From Chitinophagales bacterium (lineage in GTDB: Bacteria; Bacteroidota; Bacteroidia; Chitinophagales; JADIYW01): 64,000 nucleotides of DNA. The notes beneath the pieces are model-generated. The model had not been told where the DNA came from. It was given only the letters and a program-made list of their open reading frames with translations, and did no database searches. This document shows, piece by piece, positions 50,224 through 58,843 of the stretch. The stretch is from positions 248,001 through 312,000 of the forward strand of contig JACJXT010000013.1 in assembly GCA_020636535.1 (NCBI GenBank), written 5' to 3'. The first letter of the stretch is position 1. The number at the start of each line of letters is the position of its first letter. Made by a program: the position numbers and the translations under genes.

Positions 50224-51750
50224 TTAAGCTATATTATATTTTTCTACAAACGCTTGCATTCTTGATACAGTAGTTGCTTGTCCTAGCATTTCTATTAATT
50301 CAAATAATGGAGGACCACCAGCTTCGCCAGTTAGCATTACTCTTAATACAGGAAATACCATACCTATTTTCAATCCATTGGTTTCTACAGCTTGTTTTAC
50401 AGTTTGTTCTATAGCATCATGAGTAAAATTTGGCAATGCTTGAAACTGATTGATTAAATCTTCGAATAAAGGTTTTACATTGTCATTCCATTTTGTTTGA
50501 ACTACTTTCTCATCAAAAGTTTTAGGTGCTTCAAACATAAAATAACCTACTGTAGGAAATTCTTCTAAAAAGGTTACTCGTTCTTTAAAAAATGAAATAT
50601 ATTTTTTAACATAGTCTGTTCCTTTTGCATCAATTTGTGATTGCATCATTGGTGCTACCATATTATACAAATCATCGTCACTTTTCATTTTTATAAACTG
50701 CTGATTGTACCACTTTGCTTTTTCAAAATCGAACTTAGCACCAGATTTACCAATTCTTTCTATAGAAAAAGCTTGAATGAGTTCGTCCATAGTAAACAAC
50801 TCTTGGTTTGTTCCAGGATTCCAACCTAAAAAAGCCAACATGTTTACAAATGCTTCTGGTAAAAAACCTCTTTCTTTGTAACCTTGACTCACTTCGCCAG
50901 TTTCAGGATTTGTCCAATTCAAAGGAAATACAGGAAATCCTAATCTATCACCATCTCGTTTTGATAATTTTCCATGTCCATCTGGTTTTAATATCAAAGG
51001 TAAATGAGCAAATGCTGGCATTTTATCTTCCCAACCTAAAGCTTTATACAACATAATATGTGTTGGTGTACTTGGTAACCATTCTTCACCTCTAATTACA
51101 TGAGTAATTTGCATTAAATAATCATCTACCACATTCGCTAAATGATAAGTAGGCATGCCATCACTTTTAAAAATCACTTTATCGTCTAATTGCGATGAAT
51201 GAAAAACTACCCAACCACGCACTTTATCTTCAAAACGAATTTCTTCATTTCTTGGCATTTTTAATCGCACTACAAAAGGTTGATTTTCTGCTAATCGTTT
51301 ATCTACTTCATCTTTAGGCAATGCTAAAGAATTTTTCATATACTGCCTAGTAACACCATTGTATGCAGGATTTGGAACACCTTGTGCTTTATACTGTTCA
51401 CGCATTGCTTCGAGTTCCTCTGGAGTATCAAAAGCCATGTAGGCATTGCCATTTTCAATTAATTGATCTACATACTGTTTATATAAATGCTTTCTTTCGC
51501 TTTGTTTATATGGTCCAAAATTGCCACCTTCATTTACGCCTTCATCAATAGGAATACCAGCCCAAGCCAAAGCATCATTAATATATTGTTCTGCACCTTC
51601 TACAAAACGATTTTGGTCGGTATCTTCTATTCGTAATAAAAATTGACCGCCTTGATGTTTGGTAAATAAATAACAATATAAAGCGGTTCTTACGCCTCCT
51701 AAATGTAATGGTCCTGTTGGACTTGGTGCAAATCTTGTTCTTACTGACAT
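50224..51750 (-). CDS. gltX: Glutamate--tRNA ligase
   Basis: This class I aminoacyl-tRNA synthetase has 508 residues. The start is MSVRTRFAPSPTGPLHLGGVRTALYCYLF, giving the HIGH-type motif HLGG; a frame nine codons longer is not needed. Other motifs: FLLRIEDTDQNRFVEG, GMPTYHLANVVDDYLMQITHVIRGEEWLPSTP, and the KMSKS-like KLSKRDG. The C-terminal anticodon-binding domain ends LMLTGEAGGPPLFELIEMLG. Whether it is discriminating or also charges tRNA-Gln cannot be told here. Confidence 0.96.
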   Translation of the reverse strand: MSVRTRFAPSPTGPLHLGGVRTALYCYLFTKHQGGQFLLRIEDTDQNRFVEGAEQYINDALAWAGIPIDEGVNEGGNFGPYKQSERKHLYKQYVDQLIENGNAYMAFDTPEELEAMREQYKAQGVPNPAYNGVTRQYMKNSLALPKDEVDKRLAENQPFVVRLKMPRNEEIRFEDKVRGWVVFHSSQLDDKVIFKSDGMPTYHLANVVDDYLMQITHVIRGEEWLPSTPTHIMLYKALGWEDKMPAFAHLPLILKPDGHGKLSKRDGDRLGFPVFPLNWTNPETGEVSQGYKERGFLPEAFVNMLAFLGWNPGTNQELFTMDELIQAFSIERIGKSGAKFDFEKAKWYNQQFIKMKSDDDLYNMVAPMMQSQIDAKGTDYVKKYISFFKERVTFLEEFPTVGYFMFEAPKTFDEKVVQTKWNDNVKPLFEDLINQFQALPNFTHDAIEQTVKQAVETNGLKIGMVFPVLRVMLTGEAGGPPLFELIEMLGQATTVSRMQAFVEKYNIA

Positions 51751-52141
51751 TGGTGTTTTTTTTCTAACTTGCAACAAAAGTAAAAATTTTATTTAGGATA
51801 ATTATAGATTACACATTAGGAATTTGTGATGAGATAAAATTATACAAAACATTTACGAAGTGCAGATTTTTATTCAGTAAGTAATTAAAATGACATTCAA
51901 TAAATTTAGTGAGAACAAATAAAAAGGCGTAAAGAAAATCTTGCTGTTTGAACGAAGTGAGTTTCAAGATTTTTAGCTTTTTTAAGTAGTTCGAGCGTTA
52001 AGAATTTATTGCAGTCTTGATTTTTTGCTACTTTTGTATCAAGACAAAAGTAGATACTGATTGAATTAAGAACAGTATCTATAATGATATATTTATAATA
52101 TGTTTTTTTTGATTATTCTTTAGAAAGCATTTTAATTGATT
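51751..52141. other. Intergenic region with repeat-like hairpins
   Basis: No gene seen. At 52014-52050, CTTGATTTTTTGCTACTTTTG and TATCAAGACAAAAGTA form a partial inverted repeat of a kind widespread in this phylum. The part 51900-52010 (AAATCTTGCTGTTTGAACGAAG, AGTTTCAAGATTTTTAGC) is likewise repeat-like. Function unknown. Confidence 0.45.
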
Positions 52142-52759
52142 ATGTATTTTGTAAAAACACCTATTATTTATTCATGGTTGTTTCCTAATGTAGTTTGGAA
52201 AATGCCAAATAATGATAATGCTATATTTTTATCATTTGATGATGGACCAAACCCAAATACTACGCCATTTATTTTAAAAACACTACAACAATACAATGCT
52301 AAAGCTTCGTTTTTTTGTTTGGGAAGAAATGTAGAACAATATCCAGATTTAACACAACAAATTGTAGCAGAAGGACACTTGATTGCCAATCATGGTTATG
52401 AACATTTAGATGCTTGGAAAATTAATCGTAGTACTTATTTAGAGAATATTGATAAAGGGAAAATGGCTATACAACAAATTTCTAATCAAGAAAAAATATT
52501 TTTTAGACCACCATACGGAAAATTTAAGCTTGTAAAACATATAGATAAGATTATTAATTATAGCATTATGTGTGGCGATTTTGATTCTACCATTAGTAGT
52601 GAACAATGCTTAAAAAATATAACAGATAACCTTGAAGTAGGTAGTATTGTTTGTATGCACGATAATGATAAAGCAACTGAAAAAATACAGTTTGTATTAC
52701 CACAATTATTGTCGTTTGTTCAACAACAAAAAATGCTTACAAAAATCATTAGTTTCTAA
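52142..52759 (+). CDS. Polysaccharide deacetylase (NodB-type)
   Basis: This 205-residue carbohydrate esterase family 4 protein has FLSFDDGPNPNTTPFILKTL (catalytic Asp pair), KASFFCLGRNVEQYPDLTQQIVAEGHLIANHGYEHLDAW (metal His residues in NHGYEH) and IFFRPPYGKFK. No signal peptide is apparent, only a short hydrophobic N-terminus (MYFVKTPIIYSWLFPNVVW) that may anchor it. The start is the ATG at 52142. It would deacetylate GlcNAc-containing polymers such as peptidoglycan or a surface polysaccharide; the substrate is unknown. Confidence 0.9.
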   Translation: MYFVKTPIIYSWLFPNVVWKMPNNDNAIFLSFDDGPNPNTTPFILKTLQQYNAKASFFCLGRNVEQYPDLTQQIVAEGHLIANHGYEHLDAWKINRSTYLENIDKGKMAIQQISNQEKIFFRPPYGKFKLVKHIDKIINYSIMCGDFDSTISSEQCLKNITDNLEVGSIVCMHDNDKATEKIQFVLPQLLSFVQQQKMLTKIISF

Positions 52760-53094
52760 TAAAATATATTATATTTGATTTTATTTTTAGTTTTTAGAAC
52801 TAGCTCTTTTGTGGCATTAAATTTCATAAATAGCAAGAGTTTTACAAGATTTGTGTACTACCAAAAAAAAAGTTCACCTTTTTTACACATTTTGTTTTTC
52901 ATAATGTTTAAATTTTTTGAGCATAAAATTTAAATTTATAATTAATTGATAATCAATAAACTTAACAGCAAAACTAAACATGTGTTGAAAAGTAGGAATT
53001 GGAAAAACAAATGTATATAAGTAGCTTTATAGTGTGAGAATGGACAATTTTCCACGCTCCAAAAGTTTATTTTTCATCTTAAATCAACCATAGA
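52760..53094. other. Intergenic region upstream of nrdB
   Basis: AT-rich with no open frame and no confident NrdR box. The region presumably holds the nrdBA promoter, but no good -33/-7 pair was found. Confidence 0.35.
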
Positions 53095-54075
53095 ATGAAC
53101 ATTAATAATATCGACGAACCAATATTACAAGAAGCAGACAATCGCTTTGTATTATTTCCTATTAAGTATGACGAAATTTGGAAAATGTACAAAACACATG
53201 TACAAGCTTTTTGGATTGCAGAAGAAATTGACTTAAGTCAAGATTTAACACATTGGGAACAACTCAACAAAGATGAAAAACATTTTATAAAACATGTGTT
53301 GGCTTTCTTTGCCGCTAGTGATGGTATCGTTAATGAAAATCTAGTGGTTAACTTTATGCAAGATGTTACCATTCCTGAAGCAAGATGTTTTTATGGCTTT
53401 CAAGTAGCTATGGAAAATATACACTCTGAAACATATTCTCTTTTAATAGATACTTACATTAAAGATAATGAAGAAAAAGATAAATTATTTAATGCTATTG
53501 AAAATCTAGACTGTGTAAAATTAAAAGCAAATTGGGCATTAAAATGGATTGAGTCTGCTCCTTCTTTTGCACATCGACTAGTAGCATTTGCTGCTGTAGA
53601 AGGTATTTTCTTTAGTGGTAGTTTTTGTTCTATCTTTTGGCTGAAAAACAGAGGTCTAATGCCAGGACTTGGACACTCTAATGAATTAATTAGTAGAGAT
53701 GAAGGTTTACACTGCGATTTTGCTTGTTTATTGTATTCCATGCTTGTAAATAAATTGAGTAAAGAAGAAATTTACTCCATTATTTGTGATGCAGTGGAAG
53801 CAGAAAAAATATTTGTTAAAGACTCTTTACCAGTACATCTTATTGGAATGAATGCAGATTTAATGTGTCAGTACATAGAATTTGTAGCAGACAGATTAAT
53901 TGTATCTCTTGGTTATCCAAAAGTATATAGCGTAACCAATCCGTTTCCATTTATGGAAGCAATTTCTATGGAAGGCAAAACTAATTTCTTTGAAAGACGC
54001 GTTTCTGAATACAAAAAAGCAGGCGTTGGCGTTAAAAAAGAAGAACAAGTATTTGGCTTTACAGATGAATTTTAA
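53095..54075 (+). CDS. nrdB: Ribonucleoside-diphosphate reductase, beta subunit
   Basis: This is the class I radical-generating subunit, 326 residues. Di-iron ligands fall in QDLTHWEQLNKDEKHFIKHVLAFFAASDGIVNENL and EARCFYGFQVAMENIHSETYSLLIDTYI (Glu, His and the tyrosyl-radical Tyr), then AVEGIFFSGSFCSIFWLKNRG and LISRDEGLHCDFACLLY. The C-terminus (EEQVFGFTDEF) is the usual NrdA-docking tail. nrdA follows 64 bases downstream, so they form one operon. Confidence 0.96.
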   Translation: MNINNIDEPILQEADNRFVLFPIKYDEIWKMYKTHVQAFWIAEEIDLSQDLTHWEQLNKDEKHFIKHVLAFFAASDGIVNENLVVNFMQDVTIPEARCFYGFQVAMENIHSETYSLLIDTYIKDNEEKDKLFNAIENLDCVKLKANWALKWIESAPSFAHRLVAFAAVEGIFFSGSFCSIFWLKNRGLMPGLGHSNELISRDEGLHCDFACLLYSMLVNKLSKEEIYSIICDAVEAEKIFVKDSLPVHLIGMNADLMCQYIEFVADRLIVSLGYPKVYSVTNPFPFMEAISMEGKTNFFERRVSEYKKAGVGVKKEEQVFGFTDEF

Positions 54076-54139
54076 AACTCGTGTAATTAACTAATAATTG
54101 CACTAAATATATTATAGAATTTTATAAAAATATTTAATT

Positions 54140-56659
54140 ATGTTCGTAATTAAAAGAGACGGCAGAAAAGAGCCAGTCCATTTTGACAAAATAACAGCTA
54201 GAATCAGTAAGTTGTCTTTTGGTTTAAGTCCAAAGTTTGTTACACCATTTAAAGTAGCACAAAATGTAATTAAAGGCATTTACGAAGGAGTTACTACTAC
54301 TCAACTAGATGAATTAGCTGCTAGAACTTGTGCTTCTATGACGGTTATTCATCCAGATTACGCCATACTTGCTGCCAGAATTGCCGTTTCTAACTTACAT
54401 AAAAATACTAAAAAATCCTTCTCATTAGTTATAGAAGATTTATACAATTATATCGATCCAAAAACTGGAGAAAAAGCACCATTAATTGCAGATGATATAT
54501 ATGAAATCATTATGCAAAATAAAGAAAAATTAAATGGAGCAATTGTTCATCACAGAGATTTCAACTACGATTTCTTTGGATTTAAGACATTAGAAAGAGC
54601 ATATTTATTAAAAGTAAATAATAAAATTGTAGAAAGACCACAACATATGTTAATGCGTGTTGCCGTTGGTATTCATCAAAATAATATTGATGCAGCTATT
54701 GAAACCTATAACTTAATGTCAGAAAAATGGTTTACACATGCTACACCAACTTTGTTTAATGCAGGAACACCAAAACCACAATTGTCATCTTGCTTCTTAT
54801 TAACAGCTCAAGATGATAGCATTAAAGGCATTTATGACACACTAAAACAGTGTGCAGAAATTTCGCAGTCTGCTGGTGGTATCGGACTAAGCATTCACAA
54901 TGTTAGAGCTAAAGGCAGTTATATAAAAGGAACTGGTGGTGCATCAAATGGTTTAGTACCAATGTTGCAAGTGTTTAATGCTACTGCACGATATGTAGAT
55001 CAAGGTGGAGGAAAAAGAAAAGGTGCTTTTGCAGTTTACTTAGAACCTTGGCATGCTGATGTTTTTGATTTCTTAGAACTGAAAAAAAATCATGGTAAAG
55101 AAGAATTAAGAGCAAGAGATTTATTCTATGCGATGTGGATTCCAGATTTATTTATGAAGAGAGTTAAAGCTAATGGCGATTGGTCTTTGTTCTGTCCAAA
55201 TGAATGTCCAAACTTGTACAATACCTACGGAAAAGAATTTGAAGCATTGTATGAACAATACGAGAAAGAAGGCAAAGCAAGAAAAACAATTAAAGCACAA
55301 GAACTTTGGTTTCATATACTAGACAGTCAGATTGAAACAGGTACACCATATATGTTGTACAAAGATCATGTCAACAGAAAAAATAATCAGAAGAATTTAG
55401 GCGTTATTCGTTCTAGTAACTTGTGTACAGAAATAATGGAATACACTTCTAAAGATGAAGTCGCTGTTTGTAACTTAGCATCTATCAATTTAAGTAAGTT
55501 TGTTGATGTAGAGAAAAGATCGTTTGATTTTCAAAAACTATACGATATTACTTATATCGTTACTAAGAATCTAAATAAAGTAATTGATGTAAATTATTAT
55601 CCAGTAGTTGAAGCTAAAAATTCTAATATGCGTCATCGTCCAGTTGGATTAGGCGTACAAGGTTTAGCAGATGCTTTTTTAATGTTGAAACATCCATTTG
55701 AAAGTGAAGAAGCTAAAATTCTAAATAAAAATATATTTGAAACAATATATTATGCTGCAATGTGTGCTTCTAAAGACTTAGCAAAAGTAGATGGTCCATA
55801 TCAAAGTTATGAAGGATCGCCAATATCGCAAGGTATTTTTCAGTTTGATATGTGGGGCGTAGAGCCAACCAATCGTTGGGATTGGAATGCATTAAGAGCA
55901 GAAATTAAACAATATGGTGTAAGAAATAGCTTATTGGTAGCACCAATGCCAACAGCTTCTACATCACAAATATTAGGAAATAATGAATGTTTTGAACCTT
56001 ATACTACTAATATTTATACTAGACGAGTTTTAAGTGGCGAGTTTGTAATTGTAAACAAACATCTTTTAAAAGATTTAATAGCACTAGGCATGTGGAGCGA
56101 TGAAATGAAGAATGCTATTATTGCAAACAATGGCTCTATACAAGCAATTGAAGGCATACCACAAGAAGTAAAAGACTTATACAAAACCTCTTGGGAAATT
56201 AAACAAAGAGCAATTATAGATATGGCTGCTGATAGAGGAGCATTCATAGACCAAAGTCAGAGTTTGAATTTGTTTATGGAAAGTCCAGATTACAAAAAAC
56301 TGACTTCAGCACACTTTTACGCTTGGGAACAAGGTTTAAAAACAGGAATGTATTACTTGCGTTCTAGACCAGCAGTAGATCCAATTAAATTTACGGTAGA
56401 TTTTGAAAAAGCAAAGCAAACACAAGCAAAAGCAGAAGTAATTACTGAAAAAGTAGTTGAAGTAGCAGCACCAATTTACGAGAAAGTAGCAGATGCACAA
56501 CAAAGTATTTTTAGTGAAACCGAAGAAAAAGTAGAAGTAAAAGCAAAAACAATAGAAGAAGCCGCAGCAGAACGAGGTATGACCGTAGATGAGTTTATAG
56601 CAGCACAACAAGCATGCTCACTCGACAATCCAGATGGCTGCGAAATGTGCGGAAGTTAA
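54140..56659 (+). CDS. nrdA: Ribonucleoside-diphosphate reductase, alpha subunit
   Basis: This is the catalytic subunit of class I ribonucleotide reductase, 839 residues. The N-terminus is an ATP cone (MFVIKRDGRKEPVHFDKITARI). The catalytic core includes QLSSCFLL, the loop-2 region SAGGIGLSIHNVRAKGSYI, LCTEIMEY, VAVCNLASINLSKFV and ASTSQILGNNECFEPYT. The C-terminal ~90 residues are a charged linker ending CSLDNPDGCEMCGS, the redox-active CxxC that re-reduces the active site. The last 23 codons are duplicated downstream of the insertion sequence at 58552-58681. The gene itself is intact. Confidence 0.96.
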   Translation: MFVIKRDGRKEPVHFDKITARISKLSFGLSPKFVTPFKVAQNVIKGIYEGVTTTQLDELAARTCASMTVIHPDYAILAARIAVSNLHKNTKKSFSLVIEDLYNYIDPKTGEKAPLIADDIYEIIMQNKEKLNGAIVHHRDFNYDFFGFKTLERAYLLKVNNKIVERPQHMLMRVAVGIHQNNIDAAIETYNLMSEKWFTHATPTLFNAGTPKPQLSSCFLLTAQDDSIKGIYDTLKQCAEISQSAGGIGLSIHNVRAKGSYIKGTGGASNGLVPMLQVFNATARYVDQGGGKRKGAFAVYLEPWHADVFDFLELKKNHGKEELRARDLFYAMWIPDLFMKRVKANGDWSLFCPNECPNLYNTYGKEFEALYEQYEKEGKARKTIKAQELWFHILDSQIETGTPYMLYKDHVNRKNNQKNLGVIRSSNLCTEIMEYTSKDEVAVCNLASINLSKFVDVEKRSFDFQKLYDITYIVTKNLNKVIDVNYYPVVEAKNSNMRHRPVGLGVQGLADAFLMLKHPFESEEAKILNKNIFETIYYAAMCASKDLAKVDGPYQSYEGSPISQGIFQFDMWGVEPTNRWDWNALRAEIKQYGVRNSLLVAPMPTASTSQILGNNECFEPYTTNIYTRRVLSGEFVIVNKHLLKDLIALGMWSDEMKNAIIANNGSIQAIEGIPQEVKDLYKTSWEIKQRAIIDMAADRGAFIDQSQSLNLFMESPDYKKLTSAHFYAWEQGLKTGMYYLRSRPAVDPIKFTVDFEKAKQTQAKAEVITEKVVEVAAPIYEKVADAQQSIFSETEEKVEVKAKTIEEAAAERGMTVDEFIAAQQACSLDNPDGCEMCGS

Positions 56660-56720
56660 GTGTAATTTCTATTCTTATGCTTATGCTCTGCACCATGCTG
56701 AACTTGTTTCAGCATCTTTT
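56591..56720. repeat. Left copy of the ~129-bp direct duplication flanking the IS
   Basis: 130 identical bases recur at 58552-58681; the first base may match by chance, leaving 129. The copy covers the last 69 bases of nrdA and about 60 bases downstream, including the hairpin ATGCTGAAC/GTTTCAGCAT. The IS starts directly after it. Confidence 0.9.
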
Positions 56721-58552
56721 CTCGAGTTTGACACCTTTTCATAAAATATGACTGAGAACGCCTTATTTTATTGAGTTTTGTTTTTATTTTTTCAAATTTG
56801 TAGTGAGCCGATTTTTTTTTGGTTGCTTTTATAATTAGTTTATCCGCTCTATTTTTGCAGTATGTCATTTTTGCGGATAGAGAAAAAATCATCAGGCACG
56901 TATTTGCGTATCTTAGAAAGCTATCGAAATGATGAGGGCAAATCAAAGCACAAAATATTACACACACTTGGCAAAGTAGAAGATTATAAACCAGCCCAAT
57001 TGCGAGCCATCGGTATCCAATTATTTGAGTTAGGTGGTGGCGAAGTAAAGGCATTGCTAACTGGCGATTTGTTAGAATTAGGCAGATACAATTATGGCTA
57101 TCAATACCTCTACCAAAAAGTATTACAGCATTATGGTTTGCAAGATGTGTTTCGCAGAATAGCCTCAAAAAACAAACTACAATTTAATTTTTCGGATGCT
57201 GTTTTGTTGATGCTTTTAGAGCGATTACAAGATCCGTGTAGTAAACATCAAAATTATCTACATCAGTCGGAATATCTTAATTTGCCTACTGTTTCGCTAC
57301 ATCACTTGTATCGAACTTTAGATAAATTAGCCGACAATCAATCGCTCATTCAACAACAAATTTTCCAAACAGGCAGAGATTTATTTAATCAAAAATTGGA
57401 TGTTGTATTTTATGATGTAACCACTTTGTATTTTGAAAGTGAAGTAGAACAACAAGGCAAACTTAGGCAAAAAGGATTTAGTAAAGATGGCAAAATAGGA
57501 AACACACAAATCTTGTTTTGTATGCTCATAGATACTGATAAAAATCCGATTGGTTATCAAATTTTTGAAGGCAATACCTACGAAGGACATACTTTTGAAA
57601 AAGCATTAATCGATTTAAAAAAACAATATCAAATAGAAAAAATAATTATGGTAGCAGATAGAGGTATGTTATCGAAACATAACATCGAAATTACCAAAAA
57701 CAATGGCTACGAATTTATACTTGGCGAACGCATCAAAAGTTTACCTAAAACATTACAAACCGAGCTTACCGATTTAGCTTCTTTTACCAAACAATGGATA
57801 TACCATGATACAACTGGCGAAGCCATTGTAATTACATATAAAACCGTAGAACACGATGGTAAAACAATCATCGTAACACACAGCCAAAAACGAGCAAAAA
57901 AAGACAAACAAGATAGAGAAGACAAAGAAGCTACAGCTAAAATACTATTAAAAAATACAGCTCTAATTACCAAAAAAGCAAGTAGGTTTTATATACAACA
58001 AAACCCAAAAGGCAGCTATGAACTGAATGAACAAAAACTAATAAACGATGCAAAGTACGATGGCATTTTGGCTATTAGCACCAACAACAAAACCCTTACA
58101 GCAACACAAGTATTAGAACAATACAAACAACTTTATAAAATAGAACACACCTTTAGAACCTTTAAAGCACACTTAGAAATAAGACCCATGTTTCATTGGA
58201 CAGACAAACGAATTAAAGGACATATTTGTTTATGCTATATCGCTTATACACTATTAAACTACACACTACAAAGAACCAATAAAAGCGGACTAAAACTCAC
58301 AGAGAATACGCTAAGAACTACGCTAAATAAAATGCAAGTAAGCTTGTTACAACACAATAAAGAGCAAATCTATGTACGTTCAAGACCAACAGAAAACGAA
58401 ATTGCACTTCAAAGAGCAATAGGTTTAATGCCATTACAACCCATCATTCCAAAAGACAAACTAACACTATAAAATCCAATTTGTAGTGAGCCAATCCAAT
58501 AACACTATTGTTGATAATCAATTAATTAACTCAATATCGTGTCAAACTTGAG
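56721..58552 (+). mobile_element. IS1634-family insertion sequence
   Basis: The element is bounded by imperfect terminal inverted repeats, ctcgagtttgacac (left) and gtgtcaaacttgag (right, 13 of 14 complementary), giving 1832 bp. It holds one transposase gene. A 15-bp direct repeat, aatttgtagtgagcc, lies inside each end (56795-56809 and 58478-58492). The flanks are a perfect ~129-bp direct duplication. IS1634 of Mycoplasma mycoides is known for making unusually long target duplications, so the family, the ends and the flanks agree. Confidence 0.9.
56862..58472 (+). CDS. IS1634-family transposase
   Basis: This is a 536-residue DDE transposase. It opens MSFLRIEKKSSGTYLRILES, the usual IS1634 N-terminus. 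The catalytic residues are apparent in VVFYDVTTLYFES (first Asp), KIIMVADRGMLSKHNI (second Asp) and IEHTFRTFKAHLEIRPMFHWTDKRIKGHICLCYIAYTLL (Glu, with the YREX3K-like region). The frame is intact with no internal stop, so the element may be active. The nearest neighbours are nrdA upstream and a duplicated nrdA 3' end downstream. Confidence 0.92.
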   Translation: MSFLRIEKKSSGTYLRILESYRNDEGKSKHKILHTLGKVEDYKPAQLRAIGIQLFELGGGEVKALLTGDLLELGRYNYGYQYLYQKVLQHYGLQDVFRRIASKNKLQFNFSDAVLLMLLERLQDPCSKHQNYLHQSEYLNLPTVSLHHLYRTLDKLADNQSLIQQQIFQTGRDLFNQKLDVVFYDVTTLYFESEVEQQGKLRQKGFSKDGKIGNTQILFCMLIDTDKNPIGYQIFEGNTYEGHTFEKALIDLKKQYQIEKIIMVADRGMLSKHNIEITKNNGYEFILGERIKSLPKTLQTELTDLASFTKQWIYHDTTGEAIVITYKTVEHDGKTIIVTHSQKRAKKDKQDREDKEATAKILLKNTALITKKASRFYIQQNPKGSYELNEQKLINDAKYDGILAISTNNKTLTATQVLEQYKQLYKIEHTFRTFKAHLEIRPMFHWTDKRIKGHICLCYIAYTLLNYTLQRTNKSGLKLTENTLRTTLNKMQVSLLQHNKEQIYVRSRPTENEIALQRAIGLMPLQPIIPKDKLTL

Positions 58553-58681
58553 AGTTTATAGCAGCACAACAAGCATGCTCACTCGACAATCCAGATGGCT
58601 GCGAAATGTGCGGAAGTTAAGTGTAATTTCTATTCTTATGCTTATGCTCTGCACCATGCTGAACTTGTTTCAGCATCTTTT
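58552..58681. repeat. Right copy of the ~129-bp direct duplication; nrdA 3' fragment
   Basis: Identical to 56591-56720. It carries the last 22-23 codons of nrdA, without promoter or start, so it is a non-functional fragment. It marks the far side of the IS insertion. Confidence 0.9.
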
Positions 58682-58705
58682 AATAAAAGTATATATTCTT
58701 TCCAA

Positions 58706-58731
58706 GCAGTGTCTCTCGTAGAGGACACTGC
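58706..58731. repeat. Dispersed hairpin repeat, copy 3
   Basis: GCAGTGTCTCTCG and TAGAGGACACTGC form a near-perfect hairpin, the clearest member of the family also at 3996-4017 and 24895-24920. It is preceded by TTCCAA as in copy 2. Confidence 0.65.
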
Positions 58732-58843
58732 GATAAGTTTTCACTTCAAAGCAACGCTACGAAAATATAAAGTAGAAGAATGTTCGGAATAAATTTCTAA
58801 TGTGTAATTTGGGTTTAACTATACTTTACACCAATTCAGTTTA

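Noticed and set aside
56656..57168. Minus-strand frame across the IS left end
   Set aside because: It joins nrdA downstream sequence, the IS end and the transposase N-terminus in reverse; it spans an insertion junction.
58539..58792. Short + strand frames after the IS
   Set aside because: They consist of the duplicated nrdA 3' end and a hairpin repeat, without a start or homology of their own.
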